From assembly GCF_021389935.1 (NCBI RefSeq), contig NZ_CP089979.1, forward strand, positions 1,655,001 through 1,719,000: DNA of 64,000 bases, given 5' to 3'. The number at the start of each line of letters is the position of its first letter. Position 1 is the stretch's first letter. Position numbers and translations under genes: made by a program. The notes beneath the pieces were generated by a model, which worked only from the letters and a program-made list of their open reading frames with translations, had not been told where the DNA came from and made no database searches. The DNA is from Fulvivirga ligni (GTDB lineage: Bacteria; Bacteroidota; Bacteroidia; Cytophagales; Cyclobacteriaceae). Below, piece after piece: positions 26,671 through 35,900 of the stretch.

Positions 26671-27303
26671 GGATCCTAACGTTTCCTGATCAATATCGTG
26701 CTCACCATCGAAGGTGAGTACTTTGGGTGATATTCCTAGCTTTTGGGAGATCGCTCGCATCTCCTCTAATCTCTCTTCTGAAATAAACTGATCTGAAAGG
26801 CCATATACATAATGTATCTCTTTCTGTTGAAGAACCTCAGAGGCTTTCTCAAAATCCATGTCAGGTGGAAATACTCCTGCCCATAGTATGATTTTATCAA
26901 ATGGTACTTGATTATCAACTACCCATCGACTGACGGTAGCAGCACCTTGAGAAAAACCGATAACCGATATCTTAAATGAAGTATTACCAATCTGCTCTTT
27001 AGTAGTACTGTATATCTCATTTAGATAGTTGATGTAATTATCAATGTCATTGAGCCTATCTTCTTTCGTCATCCAGGTAGCACCAACCCGACCTGAGAAA
27101 CCTTGTAAATAAAATTTTGATAACCCTTCCGGGGCTATTAGGCAGGTGTAAGGGTTTTCTAGGATTTGAAATTTTCTTATAAAATACTTGGCTTGTTGAC
27201 CATAGCCATGCAAAAGAAAAATTATTTGTTTGGTTTCAGAGTTTAGCTCTCCTTGTTGAAAATAGCGAGCGGAAAATCCAAATTTGATCCTTTTCTGTTC
27301 CAT
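26662..27303 (-). CDS. Alpha/beta hydrolase, carboxylesterase/phospholipase type
   Basis: This 213-residue cytoplasmic serine hydrolase has HGYG at 32-35 (oxyanion region), nucleophile S118 in GFSQG, and likely D171 and H202 completing the triad (GLSDQF, DGEHDI). The fold and length match the YpfH/carboxylesterase 2-phospholipase family. The natural ester is unknown. No signal peptide is present. It is a monocistronic minus-strand gene behind a terminator. Confidence 0.85.
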   Translation of the reverse strand: MEQKRIKFGFSARYFQQGELNSETKQIIFLLHGYGQQAKYFIRKFQILENPYTCLIAPEGLSKFYLQGFSGRVGATWMTKEDRLNDIDNYINYLNEIYSTTKEQIGNTSFKISVIGFSQGAATVSRWVVDNQVPFDKIILWAGVFPPDMDFEKASEVLQQKEIHYVYGLSDQFISEERLEEMRAISQKLGISPKVLTFDGEHDIDQETLGSLF

Positions 27304-27311
27304 TTTGGGAA

Positions 27312-27344
27312 TAAAAAAGCAGGTCTCTTATGGGAGACCTGCTT
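27312..27344 (-). terminator. Terminator ending the long sensory/exporter gene row
   Basis: The perfect arms AAGCAGGTCTC (27317-27327) and GAGACCTGCTT (27334-27344) have a 6-nt loop. Read on the minus strand they end in a T6 tail. It follows the 143-residue secreted protein gene and is the first terminator after the whole 41.4-27.4 kb minus-strand row. Confidence 0.9.
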
Positions 27345-27365
27345 CATTTTATGTCTATATGAATA

Positions 27366-27797
27366 CTAGCGTTTAAATCCTAAGGCACTTCCACCGCAGA
27401 ATTGTGTGCTATTATCAAATGTATATTGAATGTAATAAATACCTGTAGTATTACATGGATAAGCTATAGCTGAAATATATTGTCCATTCACTTTGCTAGT
27501 TGCTACCTGATTTCTGTTGCTATCATATAGAGATACAACAATACCATCAGTGCTAGATCCAGTTGCGCAAACGTTGATCATATACTGTGTTCCTTTAGTG
27601 AATACGTAAGAGTACTCTACTTTAGTTTTAGCTCCACCCTGACCATCTATTTTATAACTTTTAAGAAAGTTAAAGCCAGAGGCTAATTTAGGTATACAGG
27701 CGTCTGTATATTGCTCAGGATTGCACTGTCCATTGGCGTGGCCAGAGAATAAAAAGAACAACCCCACAACAAATATTGAATAAATAGCCTTTTTCAT
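27366..27797 (-). CDS. Small secreted cysteine-containing protein, unknown
   Basis: This 143-residue protein has a signal peptide (MKKAIYSIFVVGLFFLFSGHANGQ) cleaved before CNPEQY. The mature part (about 119 residues) is strand-rich with five cysteines and motifs KTKVEYSYVFTKGTQYMINVCAT and YPCNTTGIYYIQYTFDNSTQFCGG. This suggests a compact beta-sandwich, possibly a pre-peptidase-C-like or carbohydrate-binding fold (weak guess). It is the last gene before the terminator and 18 bp after a lipoprotein gene. It is not recognised, and could be the substrate or sensor ligand-binding partner of the upstream module. Confidence 0.7.
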   Translation of the reverse strand: MKKAIYSIFVVGLFFLFSGHANGQCNPEQYTDACIPKLASGFNFLKSYKIDGQGGAKTKVEYSYVFTKGTQYMINVCATGSSTDGIVVSLYDSNRNQVATSKVNGQYISAIAYPCNTTGIYYIQYTFDNSTQFCGGSALGFKR

Positions 27798-27815
27798 ATT
27801 ATAAATGTTTTCCTC

Positions 27816-28739
27816 TTAACTAATTATTTTTTTTCTGATTGATGTAATGATGCTTCTAATGTTCTCTACATTTTCATCAGTTATTTTGATTTCGCTAGTG
27901 CTATTATCTTTAATAACCATTACACCATCAACAATTTCGAAGGTAGATTCCTGGTAAGTCTTAATGATCTCTACTGACTCATATTCCTTCTGTAACTTCT
28001 CCATGTCATTCAAAAGTGATGCCATATTTGGATCGCTCTCTTTATAAAAGGATAAAAGTTGCACTACGTTGTCTAAAATGATCTTTTGCTCACCTATGGT
28101 TTCTTTTAAATCCTTGTTAGAAGGATTCTTTTTTGATACTTCGCAAGTAATGTGCATAGCTTCAAGCCATCCTCCTGTAAGCGATAAAACGCTGAGGTTA
28201 GCCCTCTTTTGCTCTTGCAAATACTTGTTTATGTTATTGAAGTTTTGAGTTGTGATTAGTAAAAGTGAATCAAGGTTTTTACTATTAGTAGCCAATCTAC
28301 CAATAGTTTCTATATCAAAAAACTGTCCGATGCTTAGGTTATCCGCAAGTTCTTTGATGGATGACATGTATTCTATACCATCCTGGTTTTGCTCATAAAT
28401 GTTAGTGTATCCTAAGTCAGTACCGTAAATACCTAAATTTAAAGCTTTTCGATAGTTGCTGTTATATTTAGAAATATTATCTGGTGAGTTGAGAAGAGCA
28501 CGATCATATTTGGTTCCAGATTCTTTTAGAAGTACCGAGATCTCTAATGGAGATGGTATCTGCTGGATAATGCTGCTAATAACTTCTTCAGATATGGCAG
28601 GTCCTTCTACCTCCGCAGAGTCAAGGCCTTCTAAAAAAGCGGCTTCATCAGGCTTTTTGCTTGAATTACAAGCAACAATAAAAATCAGAATAAGCCCTAG
28701 TGGTAATATCCTCATAAATAAAAAATTAAGTGATAACAA
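27816..28739 (-). CDS. Helical lipoprotein of the sensory/exporter locus, unknown
   Basis: The frame has 307 residues, but Met9 (at 28715) is the likely start: it gives MRILPLGLILIFIVAC, a lipoprotein signal with lipobox IVAC and lipidated Cys. The mature part is about 280 residues, nearly all helical and rich in S/N/K/E, and ends in a basic segment, IITSIRKKIIS. No family is recognised. It lies between the TerB-ABC exporter gene (51 bp) and the secreted protein gene (18 bp), so a periplasmic adaptor or sensor role with the exporter is possible. Confidence 0.72.
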   Translation of the reverse strand: MLSLNFLFMRILPLGLILIFIVACNSSKKPDEAAFLEGLDSAEVEGPAISEEVISSIIQQIPSPLEISVLLKESGTKYDRALLNSPDNISKYNSNYRKALNLGIYGTDLGYTNIYEQNQDGIEYMSSIKELADNLSIGQFFDIETIGRLATNSKNLDSLLLITTQNFNNINKYLQEQKRANLSVLSLTGGWLEAMHITCEVSKKNPSNKDLKETIGEQKIILDNVVQLLSFYKESDPNMASLLNDMEKLQKEYESVEIIKTYQESTFEIVDGVMVIKDNSTSEIKITDENVENIRSIITSIRKKIIS

Positions 28740-28790
28740 AATTATAAATTCATAGTTCTATTGCAAATAAAAATTCGGTTTAAGCCAACC

Positions 28791-31700
28791 TTAACTTGCC
28801 TTTTTGAATGAAAAATTGATTTTGCCAAACGCACTCAGACCCTTTCTCAAAACTTCAAAATAAAGCGTAATGTAAAGAATCAATGTCATCAACCAAATTA
28901 CTATAGTGTTAAACCAGAAAGTATCTATCTCAACACCAAAGAAATATTTGGTCGGTGCAAAAAAATGTGTTCTATAATCAATAATATTTTCTGGCTGATC
29001 AGGTTCATTATATACTGGGTTTATCCTTTGAAGTAACTCCCCATTATGTTCCATAATCCTTTCTTTCACATTCACGTTCGTCACTAAATCTGCCAGACTT
29101 TCATTAAAGTATTTGTTTTTAAACTCATTAAGGTCATAATCTTCTTGCTGCTGAAGATTAAACATTAACTTCTCTCTCTGAGCTACAATCTTATTATAAA
29201 TGTCTTGATAATGAGCCTTATAATTCGTGAAATAGTTAGTCAGAGTCTGGCTAACCTCTTCAGTATACCCCTCTCGGGTTAACTGTTTGTTTAAATCTAG
29301 CTTTTCGATCCCTTCTCTGTAGGAATCTTTTGCTATCTCATTACGCATAACAACGAAGTCCTTATCTACAATTTGTAAGATGGAATCATTGTCAGACTTA
29401 TATTTGTCATTAATATAGTTCTGATACTCTTTTAACTCCTCTACTAAATAAGCCGCTTTAAAATCTGCTTGTGATTCAAATTTCTCATATTCATAATAAG
29501 GCTCTTCGTATGGGTTACTCTTAAATTGATTAACAGCTAAAGCCTCATATGCCCATCTTGAGGCCATCATATCAGCTACTAAAGGTACTTTGCCTTTAGT
29601 GCTAATTACATTATTCAGTTTATCAAAGCTGAATAATAGCCCGCTTAAAATCATTTGAGGAATGAGTAAAAGCGGAATCATTACATAAACTGTCACAGCC
29701 GAATTGAACGCGCTTGAGATGTTCAATCCGATTACGTTAGCTAAGCATGAGCATGTAAATAGCACAAACCAGAATGAGAAAGTCATTGCTCTGATTTCAA
29801 GAATCAGATCGCCTACTATTACGAAGGTTAAGGTTTGGATAGCTGAAAAAGCAAACAGTATGATAACCTTTGACATTAAATAACTATTCCAGCTAAGATT
29901 AAGGAAGGATTCCCGTTTAAGTATCTTTCTGTCTCTTATTATTTCTTCGGCACTCACGGTTAATCCCATGAAAAGAGCAACAACTATGCTCATGAGCATA
30001 AAGGCTGGGATGTTTTCGTTAAATCTGAAGATATATTCATCACCGTCAGGTGAGCTTTTATAACGTATGATAAAAGCTAATATAATCGCTAGGAGTGGAG
30101 CTTCTAATAAGTTGATTAACAAGTATTGCTTGTTACTTAACTTGCTTAAAAGATCTCTCTTTGTAAAGATAGCAGCCTGTTTAATCTTATTAGGGATGTT
30201 TAGAGAGTGTGGAGGCTCTTCTTTGACATCTTCTACTTTGCTAATAGAGAAGTTTTCCTGATAGCTGTCATTCCATTGCTTAGGATTTACTTTTCTCTTA
30301 TTGGTGAGCTGGCCATATTCATCAACAACTTTGGCCTCTATAATATTGAATATTTGCTCGGGATTTACATTTCCGCAGACCTCACATTGTCCCCTTTGGC
30401 TATCTACCTGATTTGTTGCTTTTTTAAAGTAGCTAACCGCCTCAACCGGATTACCGTAGAAAACAGGGTATCCACCAGTATCCATGATATACATTTTGTC
30501 AAACATCTTGTAGATGTCTGACGATGGCTGGTGAATAACTACGAATATTAACTTTCCTTTTAATGAAAGCTCCTTTAGAAGATCTATTACGTTTTCAGAG
30601 TCTCTGGAACTTAAACCAGAAGTTGGCTCATCTACAAATAAAATGGCTGGTTCTCTGATCAACTCAAGAGCAATGTTGAGTCTCTTTCTCTGTCCTCCAC
30701 TTATGGTCTTATCCAGAACGCTACCTACCTTCAAATCTTTTCTTTGGTCCAGACCAAGGCTTTCAAGCACATCTATAACACGCTTTTTAAGCTCTTCTTC
30801 AGTGTAGTCAGCGAAACATAATTTGGCGTTATAGTACAGGTTTTCATAAACCGTCAATTCCTCAATCAATAGATCATCTTGAGAAACATATCCAATAACA
30901 CCATGGATTTGATCCTTATTCTCAAATATATCATAGCCGTTGATCTCTATGCTACCAACGGTTGGTTTTTCTATACCGGCTAATACGTTGAGAAGTGTAG
31001 TTTTACCCGCACCACTGGCACCCATAATGCCTATGAGTTTTCCAGGTCCTTCCGCTATTTGTACATCTCTTAAACCGAGACCACCATTTGGAAATCTAAA
31101 TTCTTTAATGTGGGCGTTGAATGATAGTTTGGTAGTATTGAATTCTTCATTAAAAAGACCTATTAAATCACTGTAATATAGAGCTGAGCCCTGTGGTGTT
31201 TTAATGGTACTACCATGAGAGTAAAGATAAACCCGGTTCTTTTGCATGATAAATCCATTAAGAACAAGGTCATCTTTACCTATATATTTTGTGAAATACA
31301 TGTCCACACTGTTAACCCTTAGGAAAATCAGATCGCCATGAATTTCTGTTTTAATGTGCTTGTATTCTTTTTCCCCATCAATGTCCTCCTTATTGGCAAT
31401 AAGAACATCACTGTAGTTGATATTCTCGATGTTTTCTTGAAGAACAAATGCTTCTATGAGCTTGTACTCATCTTTAACGATGTTAAATACAGTACTAATT
31501 GTATCAATAATCTCCATTCTCTGAGGAGTGAAATTTTTATCAGCTCCTACGAGTTCTAAGATTTTAATTAGTACAACAACTTTCTGCTTTTGAGTAAGTG
31601 TCTTATTAATTTTTTTACACAAGCCAAGAGTCTTCACTGAGTCACGAACAGAAGTAAGCTTCTTTTTCTTGACTGGCTCTTCTTCACTTTGAGGCTCCTC

Positions 31701-31874
31701 AGAATATCCTGAGAATTTATCATATAGCTCAAGATATTCTTTTACAGAATCCTGATCTAGCTCTTGTTTAAAAAAACTAATAACAAAAAGCCTCTCCTTT
31801 TCCGTAACACCTCCATCTTGCTTGGTTATAATGGCGAATAACTGGGTAAGAGCTTTAAGTATTTCCTCACTCAT
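28791..31874 (-). CDS. TerB-like/ABCG-type ABC transporter fusion, 1027 aa
   Basis: The protein has an N-terminal TerB-like helical region (about 1-150; KQDGGVTEKER and VGADKNFTPQRM repeats), a strand-rich domain (about 165-260), and an ABC ATPase with Walker A GASGAGKT (285-292), signature ISGGQ (391-395) and Walker B ILFVDE (411-416). A linker with CEVCG (about 492-496) leads to an ABCG/ABC-2-type permease with about five helices (580-780), a long coiled-coil-rich soluble loop (about 790-960) and a final helix near 985-1010. Two copies would form a complete exporter. It follows siaC by 56 bp and precedes a lipoprotein gene. The substrate is unknown; the TerB and CxxC parts suggest a regulated or metal-linked role. 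Confidence 0.85.
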   Translation of the reverse strand: MSEEILKALTQLFAIITKQDGGVTEKERLFVISFFKQELDQDSVKEYLELYDKFSGYSEEPQSEEEPVKKKKLTSVRDSVKTLGLCKKINKTLTQKQKVVVLIKILELVGADKNFTPQRMEIIDTISTVFNIVKDEYKLIEAFVLQENIENINYSDVLIANKEDIDGEKEYKHIKTEIHGDLIFLRVNSVDMYFTKYIGKDDLVLNGFIMQKNRVYLYSHGSTIKTPQGSALYYSDLIGLFNEEFNTTKLSFNAHIKEFRFPNGGLGLRDVQIAEGPGKLIGIMGASGAGKTTLLNVLAGIEKPTVGSIEINGYDIFENKDQIHGVIGYVSQDDLLIEELTVYENLYYNAKLCFADYTEEELKKRVIDVLESLGLDQRKDLKVGSVLDKTISGGQRKRLNIALELIREPAILFVDEPTSGLSSRDSENVIDLLKELSLKGKLIFVVIHQPSSDIYKMFDKMYIMDTGGYPVFYGNPVEAVSYFKKATNQVDSQRGQCEVCGNVNPEQIFNIIEAKVVDEYGQLTNKRKVNPKQWNDSYQENFSISKVEDVKEEPPHSLNIPNKIKQAAIFTKRDLLSKLSNKQYLLINLLEAPLLAIILAFIIRYKSSPDGDEYIFRFNENIPAFMLMSIVVALFMGLTVSAEEIIRDRKILKRESFLNLSWNSYLMSKVIILFAFSAIQTLTFVIVGDLILEIRAMTFSFWFVLFTCSCLANVIGLNISSAFNSAVTVYVMIPLLLIPQMILSGLLFSFDKLNNVISTKGKVPLVADMMASRWAYEALAVNQFKSNPYEEPYYEYEKFESQADFKAAYLVEELKEYQNYINDKYKSDNDSILQIVDKDFVVMRNEIAKDSYREGIEKLDLNKQLTREGYTEEVSQTLTNYFTNYKAHYQDIYNKIVAQREKLMFNLQQQEDYDLNEFKNKYFNESLADLVTNVNVKERIMEHNGELLQRINPVYNEPDQPENIIDYRTHFFAPTKYFFGVEIDTFWFNTIVIWLMTLILYITLYFEVLRKGLSAFGKINFSFKKAS

Positions 31875-31930
31875 AAGTACGTCCTCCTACAGGGAGAATT
31901 TAGCAATAGTTTAAAAAATAGAATAAAATA

Positions 31931-32293
31931 TTAGTAAGTTTTGAACTCGAATGGTATCTCTACCAACTCAGAGAACTCCTCACCAGCCTCTTCCATATCT
32001 TCATCATCTTCATGGAAGTACCAAATAATGTTTACGCCATCAATATCTTCCAATGCAGACAATACATCTAATATAAGTTTAGATGAAGCTGTATTGAAGT
32101 ATTCTAGTTTAAACATGAAATCGGTAGAAGGGTTAGGAGCTTTAGAGTACTCTTCTATCCAATCTAAAACAGGTTGATAGAATTCTGCAGAATCTTCAGG
32201 AAGTGATCTTCCAGAGATTTCATAAATACCATTTCCTTTATCTAATATTATTTTTGGGGTATCTTCAGTTCCTTCTAAATTAAGTATATCCAT
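31931..32293 (-). CDS. siaC: SiaC-family regulatory phosphoprotein (DUF1987)
   Basis: This 120-residue protein matches DUF1987: FxLEYFNTASSK at 61-72 and the acidic C-terminal WYFHEDDEDMEEAG. In Pseudomonas, SiaC is phosphorylated by SiaB and dephosphorylated by SiaA, and its unphosphorylated form activates the diguanylate cyclase SiaD; from memory the phosphosite is Thr68. Here the NTAS threonine also falls at residue 68. It is next to a SiaB kinase gene (38 bp), so the switch appears complete, but no SiaD is seen. The effector target must therefore be something else, possibly the adjacent ABC exporter. Confidence 0.85.
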   Translation of the reverse strand: MDILNLEGTEDTPKIILDKGNGIYEISGRSLPEDSAEFYQPVLDWIEEYSKAPNPSTDFMFKLEYFNTASSKLILDVLSALEDIDGVNIIWYFHEDDEDMEEAGEEFSELVEIPFEFKTY

Positions 32294-32331
32294 TGTTTGA
32301 ATGTTTTTAAAAAATAGTTGTTGTCAATTAT

Positions 32332-32862
32332 TTAAGCTCTTGAAATGCATGATTTCAGGCAGAAGAATGAGTTTCCATCTTCCATTTCCAGGAAGTCAAA
32401 CCCTAATTTCTGACCAGATTTACGCGCCATGTCAACAAAGCCTAAACCAGCACCACCTTTATCTGAAATTTCAGTATTTCTGATGATGTCCTTGTATAAT
32501 GCTTTCAAACCATCCTTATCTAAATCATTGATTTCTTTAAGTCTGGATTTAAGGCCTTCTACATTTTCCTTTCTAATAGGGTTTCCAGATATGATGATGT
32601 ACTCATCCTGGTGTTTACCTATCATGAATATTGCAGAATGATTGTTAGTTACCTCATCAGCATGTTTAACAATATTCTGAAGACACTCTACCATCACATT
32701 AAACACTTTCCTTTTAATGCTTGATTCTTCTCCCGATGAATCCATATTACGCTCTGCCATAGCCAGCACGGACTTGGTTATTTCCTGAGTAAATTCACCT
32801 TCATAAACCAAGATAAGATTGTGATCTTGCATGGTTTGGTGTAAGTCGAAAATATACTTCAT
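32332..32862 (-). CDS. siaB: SiaB-family protein kinase
   Basis: This 176-residue protein carries a GHKL-type ATP-binding fold, with the N-box-like VMVECLQNIVKHAD (about 56-69) and the glycine segment DKGGAGLGFVDMARKSG (about 133-149). It fits the SiaB family (DUF6272), related to anti-sigma serine kinases such as SpoIIAB. It would phosphorylate SiaC, encoded 38 bp downstream. It lies 105 bp after the SpoIIE phosphatase gene, a gap containing a small hairpin. Confidence 0.83.
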   Translation of the reverse strand: MKYIFDLHQTMQDHNLILVYEGEFTQEITKSVLAMAERNMDSSGEESSIKRKVFNVMVECLQNIVKHADEVTNNHSAIFMIGKHQDEYIIISGNPIRKENVEGLKSRLKEINDLDKDGLKALYKDIIRNTEISDKGGAGLGFVDMARKSGQKLGFDFLEMEDGNSFFCLKSCISRA

Positions 32863-32921
32863 AAGTTGTTCTATGTTTATTCTTATTGCCGATTTTTTTT
32901 AAAATTCCTTATTTATCAATC

Positions 32922-32941
32922 GGAGGCGCATTAAGACCTCC
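32922..32941 (-). other. Small hairpin between the SpoIIE phosphatase and siaB genes
   Basis: GGAGG (32922-32926) and CCTCC (32937-32941) flank a 10-nt loop. No T-run follows on the minus strand, so this is not a convincing terminator. It may only shape read-through into siaB or RNA stability. Confidence 0.3.
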
Positions 32942-32967
32942 AAAATACTACATTTAATCAATAATCT

Positions 32968-35900
32968 CTAAAATTTTATTCCTATTAATAAAACGTCATC
33001 TGTTTGCTTCTCATCACCTCTCCATTCTTCCCACTCTTTATCGATGATTTTGTAAGCGTCTTTCATCGATTTTTCATGGATTTCTGTAATAATGGTTCTG
33101 GTTCGTTTAGGGCCATATTTTCTATTGTCCGGTCCTCCGAATTGATCAGGGAATCCATCAGAACAGAAGTAGAAGGAATCTCCCTCATTTAATGCAATCT
33201 TATGACTGGTGAAATTGGTTTGGTTCTTATAGATACCTCCACCTATAGCGAACTTATTACCTTTGATTTCAATCATTTCACCATTTTGCATTACATATAA
33301 TGGTCTGTGAGCTCCTGCGTATTCAACGGTACGCTTTTCAACGTTGATCTTACAAAGAGCTATATCCATACCATCTTTAGTCTTCGAATCATCTTGATCT
33401 TGTCTTAAAGTGGTAGTAACACCTTCATCCAGCTGATCTAAGATTATACCAGGATCAGATATTTTTCTACTTCTTACAATATCATTTAGTAGGAAGTATC
33501 CTATTAAAGATAATAACGCTCCTGGTACACCATGTCCTGTACAATCTACAGCAGCCATATAAATGTCATTTCCTACCTGCACATACCAAGGGAAGTCACC
33601 ACTAACTACATCCTTCGGTTTATACAAAATGAAAGAGTCAGGTAATATCTTGTTAATGACAGAGTTATTAGGAAGAATAGCATTTTGGATACGCTTGGCG
33701 TAGTTAATACTATCCGCAATCTTTTTATTCTTATTCTGAATTTCTAACTCAATGATTTTACGCTCAGTAATATCGTGAGATACTACTAGAACTGATTCAA
33801 TATGCTGTGATTCATCATATTCCGGGATAGCATTCACCTGCATTACACGGTCTCCCATTTCAGAAGGGAAGTCCATTTCAGTAGCTACCTTGTCATTAGA
33901 TGAATTTACCTCTTCTACTATTCTTAACCATTGTTCTAAAACTTTTCCGTTAAGGTCCGTTTCGCTCACATTATGATTAATGTATTCGTTAGGTTTGTTT
34001 CCAGTATATTCTTCAATGATTGGGTTGATATAAGAGATAGTATCAGATTCTAATCTGGCAATTAAGTCAGGTGAATTTTCTGATAAGGCCTGCATCTTAC
34101 TTCTCATTCTTTGCTCCTGCTCAGCCCTTCTTCTTTCAGTAATATCCGTAGAGTTAACTATTAAGCCGTGGATGGCTGGATTCGACATGAAGTTAGTACC
34201 TGTAGATTCTAACCAGATGTAATTACCTTCTTTAGTTTTGTACTCATACTGAATGGTTACTTGCTCTTCTGGGTTTGCCTTCAGCTGGGTAAACATATTC
34301 TTAAATGCTTCCACTGCTTCAGGATGTACCTTGTCAACATCAGTTACACCCATCATTTCCTTCTGAGAGTATCCTAAAATAGGCTCTACAGATGGACTGA
34401 TATATCTGATGGTCTCATCTTCTTCATAGATAGTGATTACCTCAGAAGCGTTTTCAAGAAGAAGCTGCATTCTCTTCTGCGTTCTGTTCACCTCTTCAAT
34501 TTGCTCTTCTAGTTTGTTGTTAGAGTTTTGAAGCTCTTCCTGAGTGGCCTGCATTTCTTCAGCATTCTGTCTTAAGATCTCCTGCTTTTCTTGAAGTTCA
34601 GCACTCATGGTTTGAGATTCCTGTAATAGCTTACGTGTTCTCTCGTTAACTTTAATGTTGAATACTGTTCTTGCCAGAATTAAACTCAGCTCCTCTACGA
34701 ACTTTACTTTGCCCTGATCAAACTTCCCAAATCCTGCAAATTCTAGTACACCATACACCTTTTCGTCAGTTATCAATGGCACTATTAATAAGCAAGTAGG
34801 CCTTTGATCTCCTAAAATTCCGGATGTGATTGTTACATAATCTACTGGAATTTCGGTTCTTAATATAGTGTCTTTTTCAGCTGCAGCCTGACCGATTAAT
34901 CCTTCTGCAAATTTAAACTTGGACTGTAAGTGTTTTTTTCTGTTATAAGCAAAGCTTGACTTCATTTCAAGAGCAGGTGCACCTTCATCATCATTGATTA
35001 CATAGAAGGCTCCTTGAACAGCTCCGATTTTATTGATGATATATTTAATAGTTTCATCACCCAGAGTCTCAAGATTATCATGAGCTCTTAAGATCTCGCC
35101 AATTTCTGCTACCCCTGTTACAATCCAGTTGCGTTGCTTATCTCTCTTTTCAGCTTCAATTAGGTTATCCCTCATGTTTACAAGAGATATACCCAAATCA
35201 TCGTCATCACTGATAGGCTTAAAGTTAGCATCGAAGTTTCCTTCACCAATTTGCTGAGCAAAACGCGCAGTGCCTTTAAGCGTCTTAACCAAATAATTAA
35301 GGCTAACTGCCATTGTACCTAGCTCGTCATTTGATTGTTTTTCTACTTGTTCTGGTAAAATACCATTTCCTACAAGTTCCAATGTTTTCTTAAGCGAGTT
35401 TAATGGCTTAGTTAAGTATTTTGAGAATATTAATGAGATTAATGTTGCCAGAATAGCTACTATTAACCCTGAAGCTAAAAGTTTGTATAAAAGACTATCA
35501 ATCTCATCAAAGATTTCATTGCTGTCGATTTTAGCAACCAGACCCCATTTTACATTTGGGATAGCTCTCCAAGCCGCTACAGTTTCCACACCTCTGTAGT
35601 CATCTGTGTAGCCGGCTCCATCCATTCCTCTTACAGATTGCTGCACAGCCACGGAAAATTCAGCTTCTTTTCTACTAACAAATGAACTGTCAGAGCTATT
35701 TCTAGGATGATTTAAGAAGTTTATATTTTTAGTGGTAGTATCAATTCTTGCAAGGATGATTTCACCAGTTTTACCTAAACCTGTAGTGTCATTTATAGAC
35801 TTATAGATAGGATCCATTCTTATTTTTATGAAAAGAAGAGACTTCTTTTCTGATGGATGTGTTATTGGTGCTCCTGCATAAATAAAATCAGACTCACCGT

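Noticed and set aside
32922-32941. Terminator between the SpoIIE phosphatase and siaB
   Set aside because: Stem of only 5 bp and no T-run on the minus strand; kept only as a weak hairpin.
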